NCBI GenBank assembly: GCA_050014815.1
Contig: JBEKCP010000378.1
Location: forward strand, 1-6,206
Direction: 5' to 3'
DNA length: 6,206 nucleotides
Source of the DNA: JBEKCP01 sp050014815
GTDB lineage: Bacteria; Planctomycetota; Planctomycetia; Pirellulales; Thermoguttaceae
This document shows, one piece after another, positions 1 through 5,463 of the stretch (the stretch's first letter is position 1; each line of letters opens with the position of its first letter). Both the position numbers and the translations under genes were made by a program. The notes under the pieces were generated by a model, which saw nothing but the letters and a program-made list of their open reading frames with translations, had not been told where the DNA came from and made no database searches.

Positions 1-422
1 ACGTCGGTCGCCGGGTTGTCCGTCTGGTCCGTGGAAAGCAATGCGTTGCCTTGATACTGGATTGCCACGGAGCCCGGGTTGGTGACCGCTCCCGCGGCGC
101 CGATCTGGAAGACGCACGCCGCGGGTATGGGATATTCCAGGCCGATCGGAACGTAGATGCCGTTGATCAGCCTGACGCCGTCATAGGAGCCGACCCGAGC
201 CGCTGTCGCATCGTAGGGCCAGTCGGCCGTGAAATCCCAGGCCGCCAGGACCCGCTTGTACTCGGCCCAGCCGCCGCTGCAAGTCACGGTCACGTCGGAA
301 TTCTTGAAGATTTTTCTGATCTTCCAGTTGCGCACCTGGATTATGAGCGGCTGACCGTTGGGCAGAAAAATCTCGATGTTTCCGCCCTGCCCCTCGATCG
401 TACGAATCGTCGGAATTGCCAT
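1..422 (-). CDS. Tail-tube-like phage structural protein, partial (3' end beyond window)
   Basis: The frame is open from an ATG at 422 to the left edge, giving 140 residues with no stop, so the C-terminus lies outside the window. The protein begins MAIPTIRTIEGQGG and is rich in beta-type sequence. Residues 31-70 (NWKIRKIF, DVTVTCSGGW, then AAWDFTADW) follow a pattern I associate with siphophage tail tube proteins: a strand, then 'DVT...GW', then 'W' plus alternating residues. This is pattern recognition from memory; no motif here is diagnostic. The start is supported by AGAGG at 434-430, 7 nt upstream, which overlaps the TAG stop of the preceding gene. The two genes are only 10 nt apart, so they are probably translated from one mRNA. 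If the call is right, the product polymerises into the tail tube after head assembly. Alternatives are another small tail or head-tail joining protein. Confidence is high that it is a gene and moderate for the role. Confidence 0.6.
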   Translation of the reverse strand, partial: MAIPTIRTIEGQGGNIEIFLPNGQPLIIQVRNWKIRKIFKNSDVTVTCSGGWAEYKRVLAAWDFTADWPYDATAARVGSYDGVRLINGIYVPIGLEYPIPAACVFQIGAAGAVTNPGSVAIQYQGNALLSTDQTDNPATD

Positions 423-432
423 GGTTCGGCCT

Positions 433-999
433 CTAGGGTACAAGTGCGGCAAGGTTTGCCAGGGTGGTGAATTCCAGCCACGTGTAGTAGGGCCACACGG
501 CCGTCCAGCCGACCAAGCCCTGTTGGAGCTTGCTGTTGTCGATCGATACGCGGGGAACGCCCGGCTTCACGCGATAAACGAAATTCGCTCCGTTGTACTG
601 GAGGTTCTTGATCGCCTGCCCATACCCCAGGAGCGACGCATAGATCGCCCACAAGACGGGCAGGATCGAAGCCCCCAGGGCCGCATGGCCTCGCCTGTCC
701 AATTGCTGCTTGTCCGTGGCGGCGATGATGTTCCATTGGCATCGCAACAGGTCCGTTCCGCTGAGCTGATCGGGGACCGCGAATTCTTCCGCTGGGTCTG
801 CTCGCACCTCCGGCCGGTCGGAATCTGTCTGCTGGTCCTTCCGCGGGTCTACCTTGTCGCCGATCCATTTGATGCGGTTCGGCGGCGCAACCACACCGAC
901 AAACGCTTTCGAGTTCTCCAGCATGTCCCACAGCCCGCAGAACACGAGCGTGAAGGGGTCGCCGCTCGCGTTCGGTTGCAGGTTGGGGGTTGCGGGCAC
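433..999 (-). CDS. Unrecognised phage structural protein, possible head-tail connector or tail-completion protein
   Basis: This 188-residue protein does not match a family I can name. It lies between the major capsid gene and a tail-tube-like gene, where head-tail joining and tail-terminator genes usually sit, so a neck or tail-completion role is inferred from position only. Composition is protein-like: a hydrophobic/aromatic N-terminal part (FTLVFCGLWDMLENS, residues 16-30), a charged hydrophilic stretch (about 47-72), a hydrophobic stretch (GASILPVLWAIYASLLGYG, 109-127), and an aromatic C-terminal part (GWTAVWPYYTWLEF, 164-177). The start is GTG, chosen because AGAGGG lies at 1013-1008, 8 nt upstream. 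An ATG at 1006-1004 is out of frame. The hydrophobic stretch could be read as a membrane segment, but a buried helix is equally possible. The TAG stop overlaps the ribosome-binding site of the next gene. Confidence 0.72.
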   Translation of the reverse strand: MPATPNLQPNASGDPFTLVFCGLWDMLENSKAFVGVVAPPNRIKWIGDKVDPRKDQQTDSDRPEVRADPAEEFAVPDQLSGTDLLRCQWNIIAATDKQQLDRRGHAALGASILPVLWAIYASLLGYGQAIKNLQYNGANFVYRVKPGVPRVSIDNSKLQQGLVGWTAVWPYYTWLEFTTLANLAALVP

Positions 1000-1007
1000 T
1001 GCTCATT

Positions 1008-1013
1008 CCCTCT
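1008..1013 (-). promoter_or_regulatory. Shine-Dalgarno sequence deciding a GTG start
   Basis: AGAGGG on the minus strand, 8 nt before the GTG at 999. It supports GTG over the nearby ATG at 1006-1004, which is in another frame and only 1 nt from the SD. The rest of the 94-bp gap to the capsid stop holds a short palindrome (CAAAAGG, 1 nt, CCTTTTG at 1068-1082) and no convincing promoter. Confidence 0.5.
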
Positions 1014-1093
1014 ATCAAAAGACCCGGCTCGACTTGACCGGCCGGCCTCGGTGCGACCTGCATTTGCCAAAAGGACCTTTTGTGTTCCGCGAA

Positions 1094-2236
1094 TCAGCTT
1101 GTGGGCACTTCCGCGATGAAGACCGCCGCCGGATTCTTCAAGATCGGCAGGAACGTATCGCCCGCGAAGTGCTGCAAGCTGACCGGGTTCGTCGTGACCT
1201 GGGCGTAGCTGAACGGCCCGGCCACCTGCTGGAGGTTGCCCAGCACCGCCCCCATGTCGTTGGCAAGCTGGATCGACCGCGGCACCGGATAGGTGCCCTC
1301 GACGACTTCCCACCAGTCCGTGGACGGATCGGGCGTGAAGACGATGGTGTTCGGGCCCGCCCAATCCTGGTAGTTGCCGTTCTGGTCGACGAAGAAGGCC
1401 TGGTCGATCGGATACCACTTCAGGTTGCCGACGCTGGCCGGGATTTCCGCCGTGATCGTCTCTTCCGCCACCCGCTGGCTGCCGCGGATGATCGCCTGCA
1501 AGACCGGATCCATGGCGATGTAGCCGGGGATGTTGATGCCGTAAAAGGCATGGGTGATCGGGTGGCCGGTGAGCTTGCGGCCGGCCTTCTTGACCGCCTT
1601 CAATTGGGTCAAGATGCCCGGCGTGGGGTTGCTGGTGGCGTTGTATACCCAGTTGGTCAAGAGGTTGCCGGCCCCGAACACGTTCAGCGAACCCGTGTTG
1701 CCGGTGGGCACGCCGAAATTGATCGAGAACACCGCGCCGGAGTTGATCAGGTGCGTGCTGCTGTCCGGCGGCAACAGGTTGCCGTCCTTGTCGAAGGCGA
1801 TGCCGCCCGTGGTCAAGGCCGAAATGACGGACGAGACGCGGAGGTTGCGGAAGCGGGTGCCAAACACCTCCAACTGGCGGTTGATCGTCTCGCGGGCCAT
1901 TTGCTGGCGGAGGAGCCCCGTGCCGGTTTCCTCGATCAAGAGATTCAGGATCGTCGGATCGTGGGTGAAGTCCTCGAAGGTGTGGATCAGCTTGACGGGC
2001 GTCGAGCCGATGCCGACCGGGGCGACGTGCTTGGCGGGCGCCCCGTAGCGGCTCATGGTCGAGGTCTGCCGGGTGCCGGCCACGCGGAGGTATTCGCCGC
2101 GGTCGCCTTCGGTCGTGCGGTTCGCCGTGAGGAAGCCGGCCGGAAGAATGTCTTCGGGCACGCCGTTGACGATATCGACCACGCGGCCGATCAGATTACG
2201 ACTGGCAAGGATTTCCTGAAGAGTGGTTCCGGCCAT
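1094..2236 (-). CDS. Phage major capsid protein, lambda gpE-like
   Basis: The product is 380 residues, slightly longer than lambda gpE (341). It would form the icosahedral shell of the phage head. Features recalled from this family include: the N-terminal helix-rich segment (TLQEILASRNLIGRVVDIV, 5-23); conserved basic 'RRQ/QMARETINR' type helices (about 108-120); the RVSSVISALTTGGIAFDKDGN region (133-153), like the 'ALTTGKI' segment of gpE proteins; and a C-terminal block with PVSLQHFAGDTFLPILKNP (351-369), like the usual 'dP.s...FLP.L.nPda' ending. No frameshift or internal stop is seen. The ATG is preceded by AAGGA at 2251-2247, 10 nt upstream. It follows the decoration gene on the same strand, but a terminator-like hairpin with an alternative pairing partner lies between them. 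Capsid expression may therefore be set by RNA structure in the leader. The precise family (Phage_cap_E versus another HK97-fold capsid family) should be confirmed by a profile search. Confidence 0.9.
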   Translation of the reverse strand: MAGTTLQEILASRNLIGRVVDIVNGVPEDILPAGFLTANRTTEGDRGEYLRVAGTRQTSTMSRYGAPAKHVAPVGIGSTPVKLIHTFEDFTHDPTILNLLIEETGTGLLRQQMARETINRQLEVFGTRFRNLRVSSVISALTTGGIAFDKDGNLLPPDSSTHLINSGAVFSINFGVPTGNTGSLNVFGAGNLLTNWVYNATSNPTPGILTQLKAVKKAGRKLTGHPITHAFYGINIPGYIAMDPVLQAIIRGSQRVAEETITAEIPASVGNLKWYPIDQAFFVDQNGNYQDWAGPNTIVFTPDPSTDWWEVVEGTYPVPRSIQLANDMGAVLGNLQQVAGPFSYAQVTTNPVSLQHFAGDTFLPILKNPAAVFIAEVPTS

Positions 2237-2260
2237 GATTGCCTATTCCTTCGCTGAAGG

Positions 2261-2306
2261 GGAAAACGAAAAGGGGCCTGACGCGGATTGCTCCACGCAG
2301 GCCCCT
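2261..2306 (-). terminator. Terminator-like hairpin with GCAA loop and T-tract, just before the capsid gene
   Basis: Read on the minus strand, 2306-2292 pairs with 2287-2272. AGGGGCCTG pairs perfectly with CAGGCCCCT, then one T bulges out, then CGTGGA pairs with TCCGCG with a single G-U wobble. The loop is GCAA, a GNRA tetraloop. TTTTCGTTTT follows directly (2272-2263; the first T also closes the stem). On the plus strand the wobble becomes an A-C mismatch and no T-tract follows, so the minus-strand reading is favoured. The structure ends about 30 nt before the capsid ATG, which is an unusual place for a full terminator. It may be a partial or regulated terminator, or an mRNA-protecting or processing hairpin. 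Confidence 0.6.
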
Positions 2307-2394
2307 AAACGGCTGCGAAGGTTTAGGCTTCTATCAGGTAGCTACTCCCGATTCGGCCATCCGGTGCCGACGCGAGCGATCCGCGTCAGGCCCC
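2273..2394 (-). promoter_or_regulatory. Candidate switching RNA leader of the capsid gene: long-range 16-bp inverted repeat competing with the terminator stem
   Basis: The segment at 2394-2379 (minus strand GGGGCCTGACGCGGAT) is perfectly complementary to 2288-2273, the 3' arm of the terminator-like hairpin. It is also a near copy of that hairpin's own 5' arm (2305-2291, GGGGCCTGCGTGGAG). Two mutually exclusive folds are therefore possible: terminator (2305-2291 with 2288-2273) or antiterminator (2394-2379 with 2288-2273). The upstream copy can also form a local stem: GACGCG at 2387-2382 with CGCGTC at 2374-2369, with a 7-nt loop. Between the arms is a further stem, CCTAAAC (2327-2321) with GTTTAGG (2310-2304), and an 8-bp palindrome GTAGCTAC (2338-2345). 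I do not recognise a known riboswitch, T-box or tRNA here. The ligand or trigger, if any, is unknown. Confidence 0.45.
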
Positions 2395-2439
2395 AAGTTC
2401 AAATTGTCTGGTGATTTGCCTGGTTAGTTGGTTCTCGGT

Positions 2440-3186
2440 TTACAGGTCGTCATCGAAAGTGAACGGCCCGACCGTCTTCAATGCCGACTTGACCCAGGTT
2501 TTCAAGGCCGAATCGGACGGATAGTTGACGATGTTCGGGGCGTTGACCACGCCGCCGGCGATCGGAATCCGTGGAAACTGGATGTTCAGCCCGTTGCCGT
2601 TGATGTCGGTCACGCGGATGCCGTCCTCTTCGTCGACAAAGGTCTTGATCGTTTGGCTGCCGTCGGCCGGCTGGACGAGCGAAGAGGCCACGGCGGCATA
2701 GGTCACGCCCGCATAGAGCGTCACGGTGTAGGTCGTGCCGTCGCCCGTGGCCGCCACGTTCGTTACCGTCACGGCCTGCTGATTGACCGTACCGCCGGCC
2801 GTCGCCGGGCCGGTCAGGTAGAGCGAGCCCGTCACGCCGCCCAATCGCCGGATGATCTCCTGCCCCACGGCGATCGGCACCTTGAAACTCGTCGCGTTGG
2901 CGAGAATCGCGGCCGAGGTCAGGCCGAAAACACTGGCCCCGTAGAACCCGCTGGCCGTGATCTTGCCCATCAGCAGGCCCGGCTCCAGGACGTTGACGTA
3001 GTTCGTCTGGGCATTGGGCAAGTTGCCGCTGTAGGTGTTGGCCGGGTCGCGGGCGTTGTTGCCGTCGATCGTGCCGCCGCCGGGCAGGTACTGCACGCCG
3101 CCGCGGCCTTTCCAGATCGGCTTGTAAACGGCGACGATAGTCGTGCCGATGCCCGGCATTTCATTGGGATTGGCTTGCTGGTACAT
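2440..3186 (-). CDS. Phage head decoration protein (lambda gpD-like, enlarged)
   Basis: This 248-residue protein carries a segment recalled as typical of head decoration proteins: VLEPGLLMGKITASGFYGASVFG (66-88). Such proteins bind the outside of the expanded capsid and stabilise it against DNA pressure. It is more than twice the length of lambda gpD (110 residues). Residues about 116-172 form a Thr/Val/Ala/Gly-rich stretch (for example GSLYLTGPATAGGTVNQQAV, 120-139), which looks like an inserted beta-rich domain. The C-terminal half (VDEEDGIRVTDINGNGL, 184-200) is acidic and beta-like, and the chain ends FDDDL. No signal peptide or membrane segment is seen. The ATG has a strong GGAGG at 3199-3195, 8 nt upstream. 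It sits between the protease/scaffold and major capsid genes, matching the lambda C-D-E order. Family assignment is moderately confident; the function of the extra domain is unknown. Confidence 0.68.
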   Translation of the reverse strand: MYQQANPNEMPGIGTTIVAVYKPIWKGRGGVQYLPGGGTIDGNNARDPANTYSGNLPNAQTNYVNVLEPGLLMGKITASGFYGASVFGLTSAAILANATSFKVPIAVGQEIIRRLGGVTGSLYLTGPATAGGTVNQQAVTVTNVAATGDGTTYTVTLYAGVTYAAVASSLVQPADGSQTIKTFVDEEDGIRVTDINGNGLNIQFPRIPIAGGVVNAPNIVNYPSDSALKTWVKSALKTVGPFTFDDDL

Positions 3187-3247
3187 GATTCTCGCCTCCG
3201 CTCAGGGAAACTGGAAAACGGTGATTTGGTGGGTTGCTTCTTCCGGC

Positions 3248-4069
3248 TTACTTCTTCTTGCTTACGCGCTGGCTGGACGGCAACATGAGGGCCTGTGCCT
3301 CCTTCTCGGCCGCGTCGATCTCTTCCTGGTTCTGGCGGTAAGGGTTCGACAGGGCCAGGGGAGGAACTTGCGGGCCGGTCTGCTCGCCATAAAGCCCCTC
3401 GTCGTTCTGCGAAAGGAGGGCGATTGCCTGGTCGAAGGCATTGCCGAATGCCTCGTTGGAGAGCGACAGCGCGACGTGGCTCGGGTTGCAGAACTGGGTC
3501 AGCAACTGGTCGCGCTGCGGCTTGTTGATCTTGCCGGACGTGAACAGGCCGTCGATCTCGTTGCGGCGCAGCCGGCTCGTCAACTGGGCCAGTTGGGCGT
3601 TGGCACAACCCAGCTTGCGGCGGAGGTCCGGCATTCCGGACCCGGAGGTACCGGGTGCCCCATTGCTCATGGCGGCGCCCTTCGGTCCCTGCTCCTCTTC
3701 GATCCGCTCATTCGCCGGCTCGGCCTCCTCCTCGTCCTTGAAGGCTTCGAGGATCCGCTCCATCTCCGCCAGCAGTTCCTTGATCGCCTCCAGCTTGTCA
3801 AGGTGCTCCATCTCCTCGTCATCGAGGACCGTATGGGCCTTGTCGAGGAAGTGCTGCTTGATGTGGGCCTTCAGGCCCTTGGTCCCTTTCGCCTCCGGTT
3901 CGGCATTCAGGTCGCCGAGGGTCGAAGTCTCGTCGCTGGGCAAGGCGGCGCCGTCGCCCGGTCCGGGGACGCCCAGGCCGCCTTCATTCATCGCGCCCAA
4001 CTGGTCGAGGGCCAAGGGGCGGCGGGTGGATTGGCCGTTGTCTTTCGGGGCTGTGCGGGCGGTAGCCAT
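3248..4069 (-). CDS. Possible nested scaffold protein from an internal in-frame start
   Basis: Met189 of the protease/scaffold gene is preceded by GAGG at 4082-4079, 9 nt before the ATG at 4069-4067. The protein from there (MATARTAPKDNG..., 273 residues) starts just after the last protease-like motif and would contain only the scaffold half, in the same frame and with the same stop. Lambda C/Nu3 and Mu I/Z use this arrangement to make excess scaffold from the same gene; that is established for those phages and only inferred here. A second candidate is Met322 (ATG at 3670-3668), with GAAGGG at 3683-3678, 7 nt upstream, giving 140 residues. SD-like sequences occur by chance in GC-rich genes, so confidence is limited. 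Confidence 0.38.
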   Translation of the reverse strand: MATARTAPKDNGQSTRRPLALDQLGAMNEGGLGVPGPGDGAALPSDETSTLGDLNAEPEAKGTKGLKAHIKQHFLDKAHTVLDDEEMEHLDKLEAIKELLAEMERILEAFKDEEEAEPANERIEEEQGPKGAAMSNGAPGTSGSGMPDLRRKLGCANAQLAQLTSRLRRNEIDGLFTSGKINKPQRDQLLTQFCNPSHVALSLSNEAFGNAFDQAIALLSQNDEGLYGEQTGPQVPPLALSNPYRQNQEEIDAAEKEAQALMLPSSQRVSKKK

Positions 4070-4633
4070 TGCTTGGTACCTCAATACGGGGACGTGAATG
4101 GTCGTGTTGTTGGCTGCGATCGGCATGAAGCCTTTCAGGCCGGGAATTCGCGGATCGGGCGTCAAGAGCAGGTGCCGGATCGGCCACTGGTACTTGTTGC
4201 CGTGCGTGTCCTGCCATTCGGGCTCGGCGTAGATGCTGACCCCATTGCTGGCCGCAATTCGCGGGGCATCCTTGCCGATCAGTTCCACGTCGGCCCACAG
4301 GCTCTTGCCGTCGTTCGACAGGCCGATGATGTTGCCGCGGTTGTGCTCGCCATCGACCTGGAAGTGGGTGCCCGATGGAACGGGGACCGGGATCTTCCGC
4401 TCCTTGAACATCTTGAACGTGTCGGTCCAATGCTTCAGCGTGGCCGGCGTGACCTCAAAGGCTTCGCCGTCGGCAGTCAGGTAGTTGCCGCAGCGGATCG
4501 CCTCCACGCGGAAGTGGAACACCGGCTCGCCGTTGACGAAGCGGACGGGCTTCAGTTGCTTGCCATCGGCGGGCATCGCCTTGGCGATGTTGTCGAGGGC
4601 CAAACAGAAACCATGTTTGAAACTTGTAACCAT
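3248..4633 (-). CDS. Capsid maturation protease fused to scaffold protein (Mu gpI-like)
   Basis: The product is 461 residues in two parts. The protease domain covers about 36-185. It follows the phage prohead/Mu gpI-like pattern: HFRVEAIRCG near the start, THFQVDGEHNRGNIIGL (89-105), DGKSLWADVELIGKDAPRIA (108-127), GVSIYAEPEW (131-140) and HLLLTPDPRIPGLKGF (154-169). His90 or His97 and Ser133 are the likely catalytic candidates; this is inferred from family patterns. The second part (about 189-461) looks like scaffold: a charged, probably coiled-coil region (255-315) with acidic runs, a Gly/Pro linker, another helical part (335-410), and a basic end (SQRVSKKK) like those that contact capsid subunits in known scaffolds. 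The protease would remove the scaffold during head maturation. No Shine-Dalgarno sequence is visible before the ATG; a weak promoter-like motif lies immediately upstream, so a near-leaderless transcript is possible. It is the first gene of the minus-strand module in this window. Confidence 0.8.
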   Translation of the reverse strand: MVTSFKHGFCLALDNIAKAMPADGKQLKPVRFVNGEPVFHFRVEAIRCGNYLTADGEAFEVTPATLKHWTDTFKMFKERKIPVPVPSGTHFQVDGEHNRGNIIGLSNDGKSLWADVELIGKDAPRIAASNGVSIYAEPEWQDTHGNKYQWPIRHLLLTPDPRIPGLKGFMPIAANNTTIHVPVLRYQAMATARTAPKDNGQSTRRPLALDQLGAMNEGGLGVPGPGDGAALPSDETSTLGDLNAEPEAKGTKGLKAHIKQHFLDKAHTVLDDEEMEHLDKLEAIKELLAEMERILEAFKDEEEAEPANERIEEEQGPKGAAMSNGAPGTSGSGMPDLRRKLGCANAQLAQLTSRLRRNEIDGLFTSGKINKPQRDQLLTQFCNPSHVALSLSNEAFGNAFDQAIALLSQNDEGLYGEQTGPQVPPLALSNPYRQNQEEIDAAEKEAQALMLPSSQRVSKKK

Positions 4634-4642
4634 GATGTCTGT

Positions 4643-4672
4643 ATCTTAGGGCAAGCTGCCAAACCGCGCCAA
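4643..4672 (-). promoter_or_regulatory. Weak promoter-like motif before the phage module
   Basis: On the minus strand, TTGGCG (4672-4667), an 18-bp spacer and TAAGAT (4648-4643) resemble sigma-70 elements, four of six matches each. TAAGAT ends 9 nt before the protease ATG, so transcription would begin within a few bases of the start codon. This fits the absence of a Shine-Dalgarno sequence. A perfect TTGACA also lies at 4708-4703 but has no good -10 at the right spacing. Both are weak and unproven in this kind of organism. Confidence 0.25.
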
Positions 4673-4968
4673 GCGAAAGACCTGAAAAATGTATCCAAAT
4701 GCTGTCAAATGATGTTGTCTGCGCTGGCGGGCTGCGGGCCACAAAGAGGCCACCCACACGAATCACGGATGGCTCGATTGCTTTTTGGTTCGGCTGCTAA
4801 GCCGATTGCTTCCGCAGTCGCCAGTCCTGTTTTGGAGGGAAACGCAGACGCCGGGTGGATCAATCGGCCAGCCGTCAAGAAACGAACGATTTCTGGCTTA
4901 ACCCCGGCTGTGCCGTTTCGCTGCGTCGGTCGATGTGGCCGAAGCGCCCAAGCGAAGCGGCCGGTGGC

Positions 4969-5064
4969 CCGCTTCTTCCCGAGTTTCTCCTTGAGGATTT
5001 GGATCTCTGTCCGCTGGAAGTCGATAATCTGTTGTTGCTGTTGGTTGACCCGGCCCGCGAGACT
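4969..5064 (-). pseudogene. Remnant resembling the N-terminus of an integrase-type transposase
   Basis: The minus-strand frame encodes SLAGRVNQQQQQIIDFQRTE followed by IQILKEKLGKKR, about 32 residues with strong coiled-coil character. From memory this resembles the N-terminal helix of integrase-core transposases common in planctomycete genomes, where the 'LGKKR' is followed by a 'DDQRRRLA' type segment. Here, straight after KKR, the sequence becomes unrelated (ATGRFAWALRPH...) with no recognisable DDE region, so only a fragment remains. The frame is open for 157 codons (4705-5178), but its other parts look non-coding. No terminal inverted repeats or target duplication were identified. A chance coiled-coil from a CAA-rich tract is the main alternative. 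Confidence 0.35.
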
Positions 5065-5303
5065 CAGGTGACGTTGCCGTCTGGGTCGGTGTGCTGGACG
5101 GTGCGGCGCTACAGGTCCACATGCATGGTTGTACCAGATTCTTGGCGCCGGCCGCGTGGTCCAGTTGAAGCCGGACAACAGAGTGTGTTGCGAGGAGCGG
5201 ACAAAGGTCGGAAAATGGCCGCGAAGGACAGTTAAATGCCCGCGACAATCCCACCTGGCCCGAGGTCCGCGATTCGCCTTCCCAGTCTTTGGAAGAACTC
5301 GGA

Positions 5304-5332
5304 TTGTTATCGTTATCGACTACCGCTATAAT
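5304..5332 (+). promoter_or_regulatory. Sigma-70-like promoter of the glycosyltransferase gene
   Basis: TTGTTA (5304-5309), a 17-bp spacer and a perfect TATAAT (5327-5332). Transcription would begin near 5339, giving a leader of about 125 nt before the first ATG at 5464. A second TTGACA at 5405-5410 has no matching -10 at 16-18 bp. This is the best promoter in the window and points away from the phage module. Confidence 0.55.
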
Positions 5333-5373
5333 GTGCAACGTTGCGGTGTGCCCCGTCCGATGTGCCGCGGCGG

Positions 5374-5389
5374 CGGGACAACGGTCCCG
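5374..5389 (+). other. Perfect 6-bp hairpin in the glycosyltransferase leader
   Basis: CGGGAC, loop AACG, GTCCCG, downstream of the predicted start site. There is no T-tract after it, so it is not a terminator. It may be a leader stem or chance in GC-rich sequence. Confidence 0.3.
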
Positions 5390-5463
5390 ACCAGGAATCG
5401 CCGTTTGACAATACTCGATCTGGATGATGGCTTCCGGGTCTGCGCAGGTCTCAGGCATATAGC

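Larger units (their letters stand above)
4634..5463. other. Non-coding interval between the phage module and the glycosyltransferase
   Basis: About 830 bp between two divergent genes. Open frames exist on both strands but most have the irregular Arg/Pro/Ser-rich composition expected of GC-rich non-coding DNA. What I can support inside it: a weak promoter-like motif next to the phage module, a short transposase-like coiled-coil remnant near 4969-5064, a small imperfect stem at 4954-4975 (GAAGCGG with CCGCTTC), a short stem CGGCT-GCTA-AGCCG at 4791-4804, and a plus-strand promoter at 5304-5332. Portal and terminase genes, which usually precede the protease gene, are not present. The interval may be a recombination scar or the edge of the phage element. 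Confidence 0.5.

Noticed and set aside
1068..1082. Palindrome CAAAAGG-A-CCTTTTG between the capsid gene and the next gene
   Set aside because: The 1-nt centre cannot loop without opening the stem, there is no T-tract, and the length is within chance for a short gap. Noted only as a possible protein-binding palindrome.
2273..2394. tRNA or known riboswitch in the structured decoration-capsid gap
   Set aside because: No T-arm GTTCRA motif, anticodon arm or CCA end fits on either strand, and no riboswitch core I can recognise is present.
3143..5071. Very long plus-strand open frame (642 codons) opposite the protease/scaffold gene, and another of 467 codons at 854-2257 opposite the capsid gene
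   Set aside because: They mirror well-formed phage genes on the other strand. Their translations are Arg/Val/Asp/Gly-rich and low in structure, as expected for antisense frames in GC-rich DNA, and match no recognisable family.
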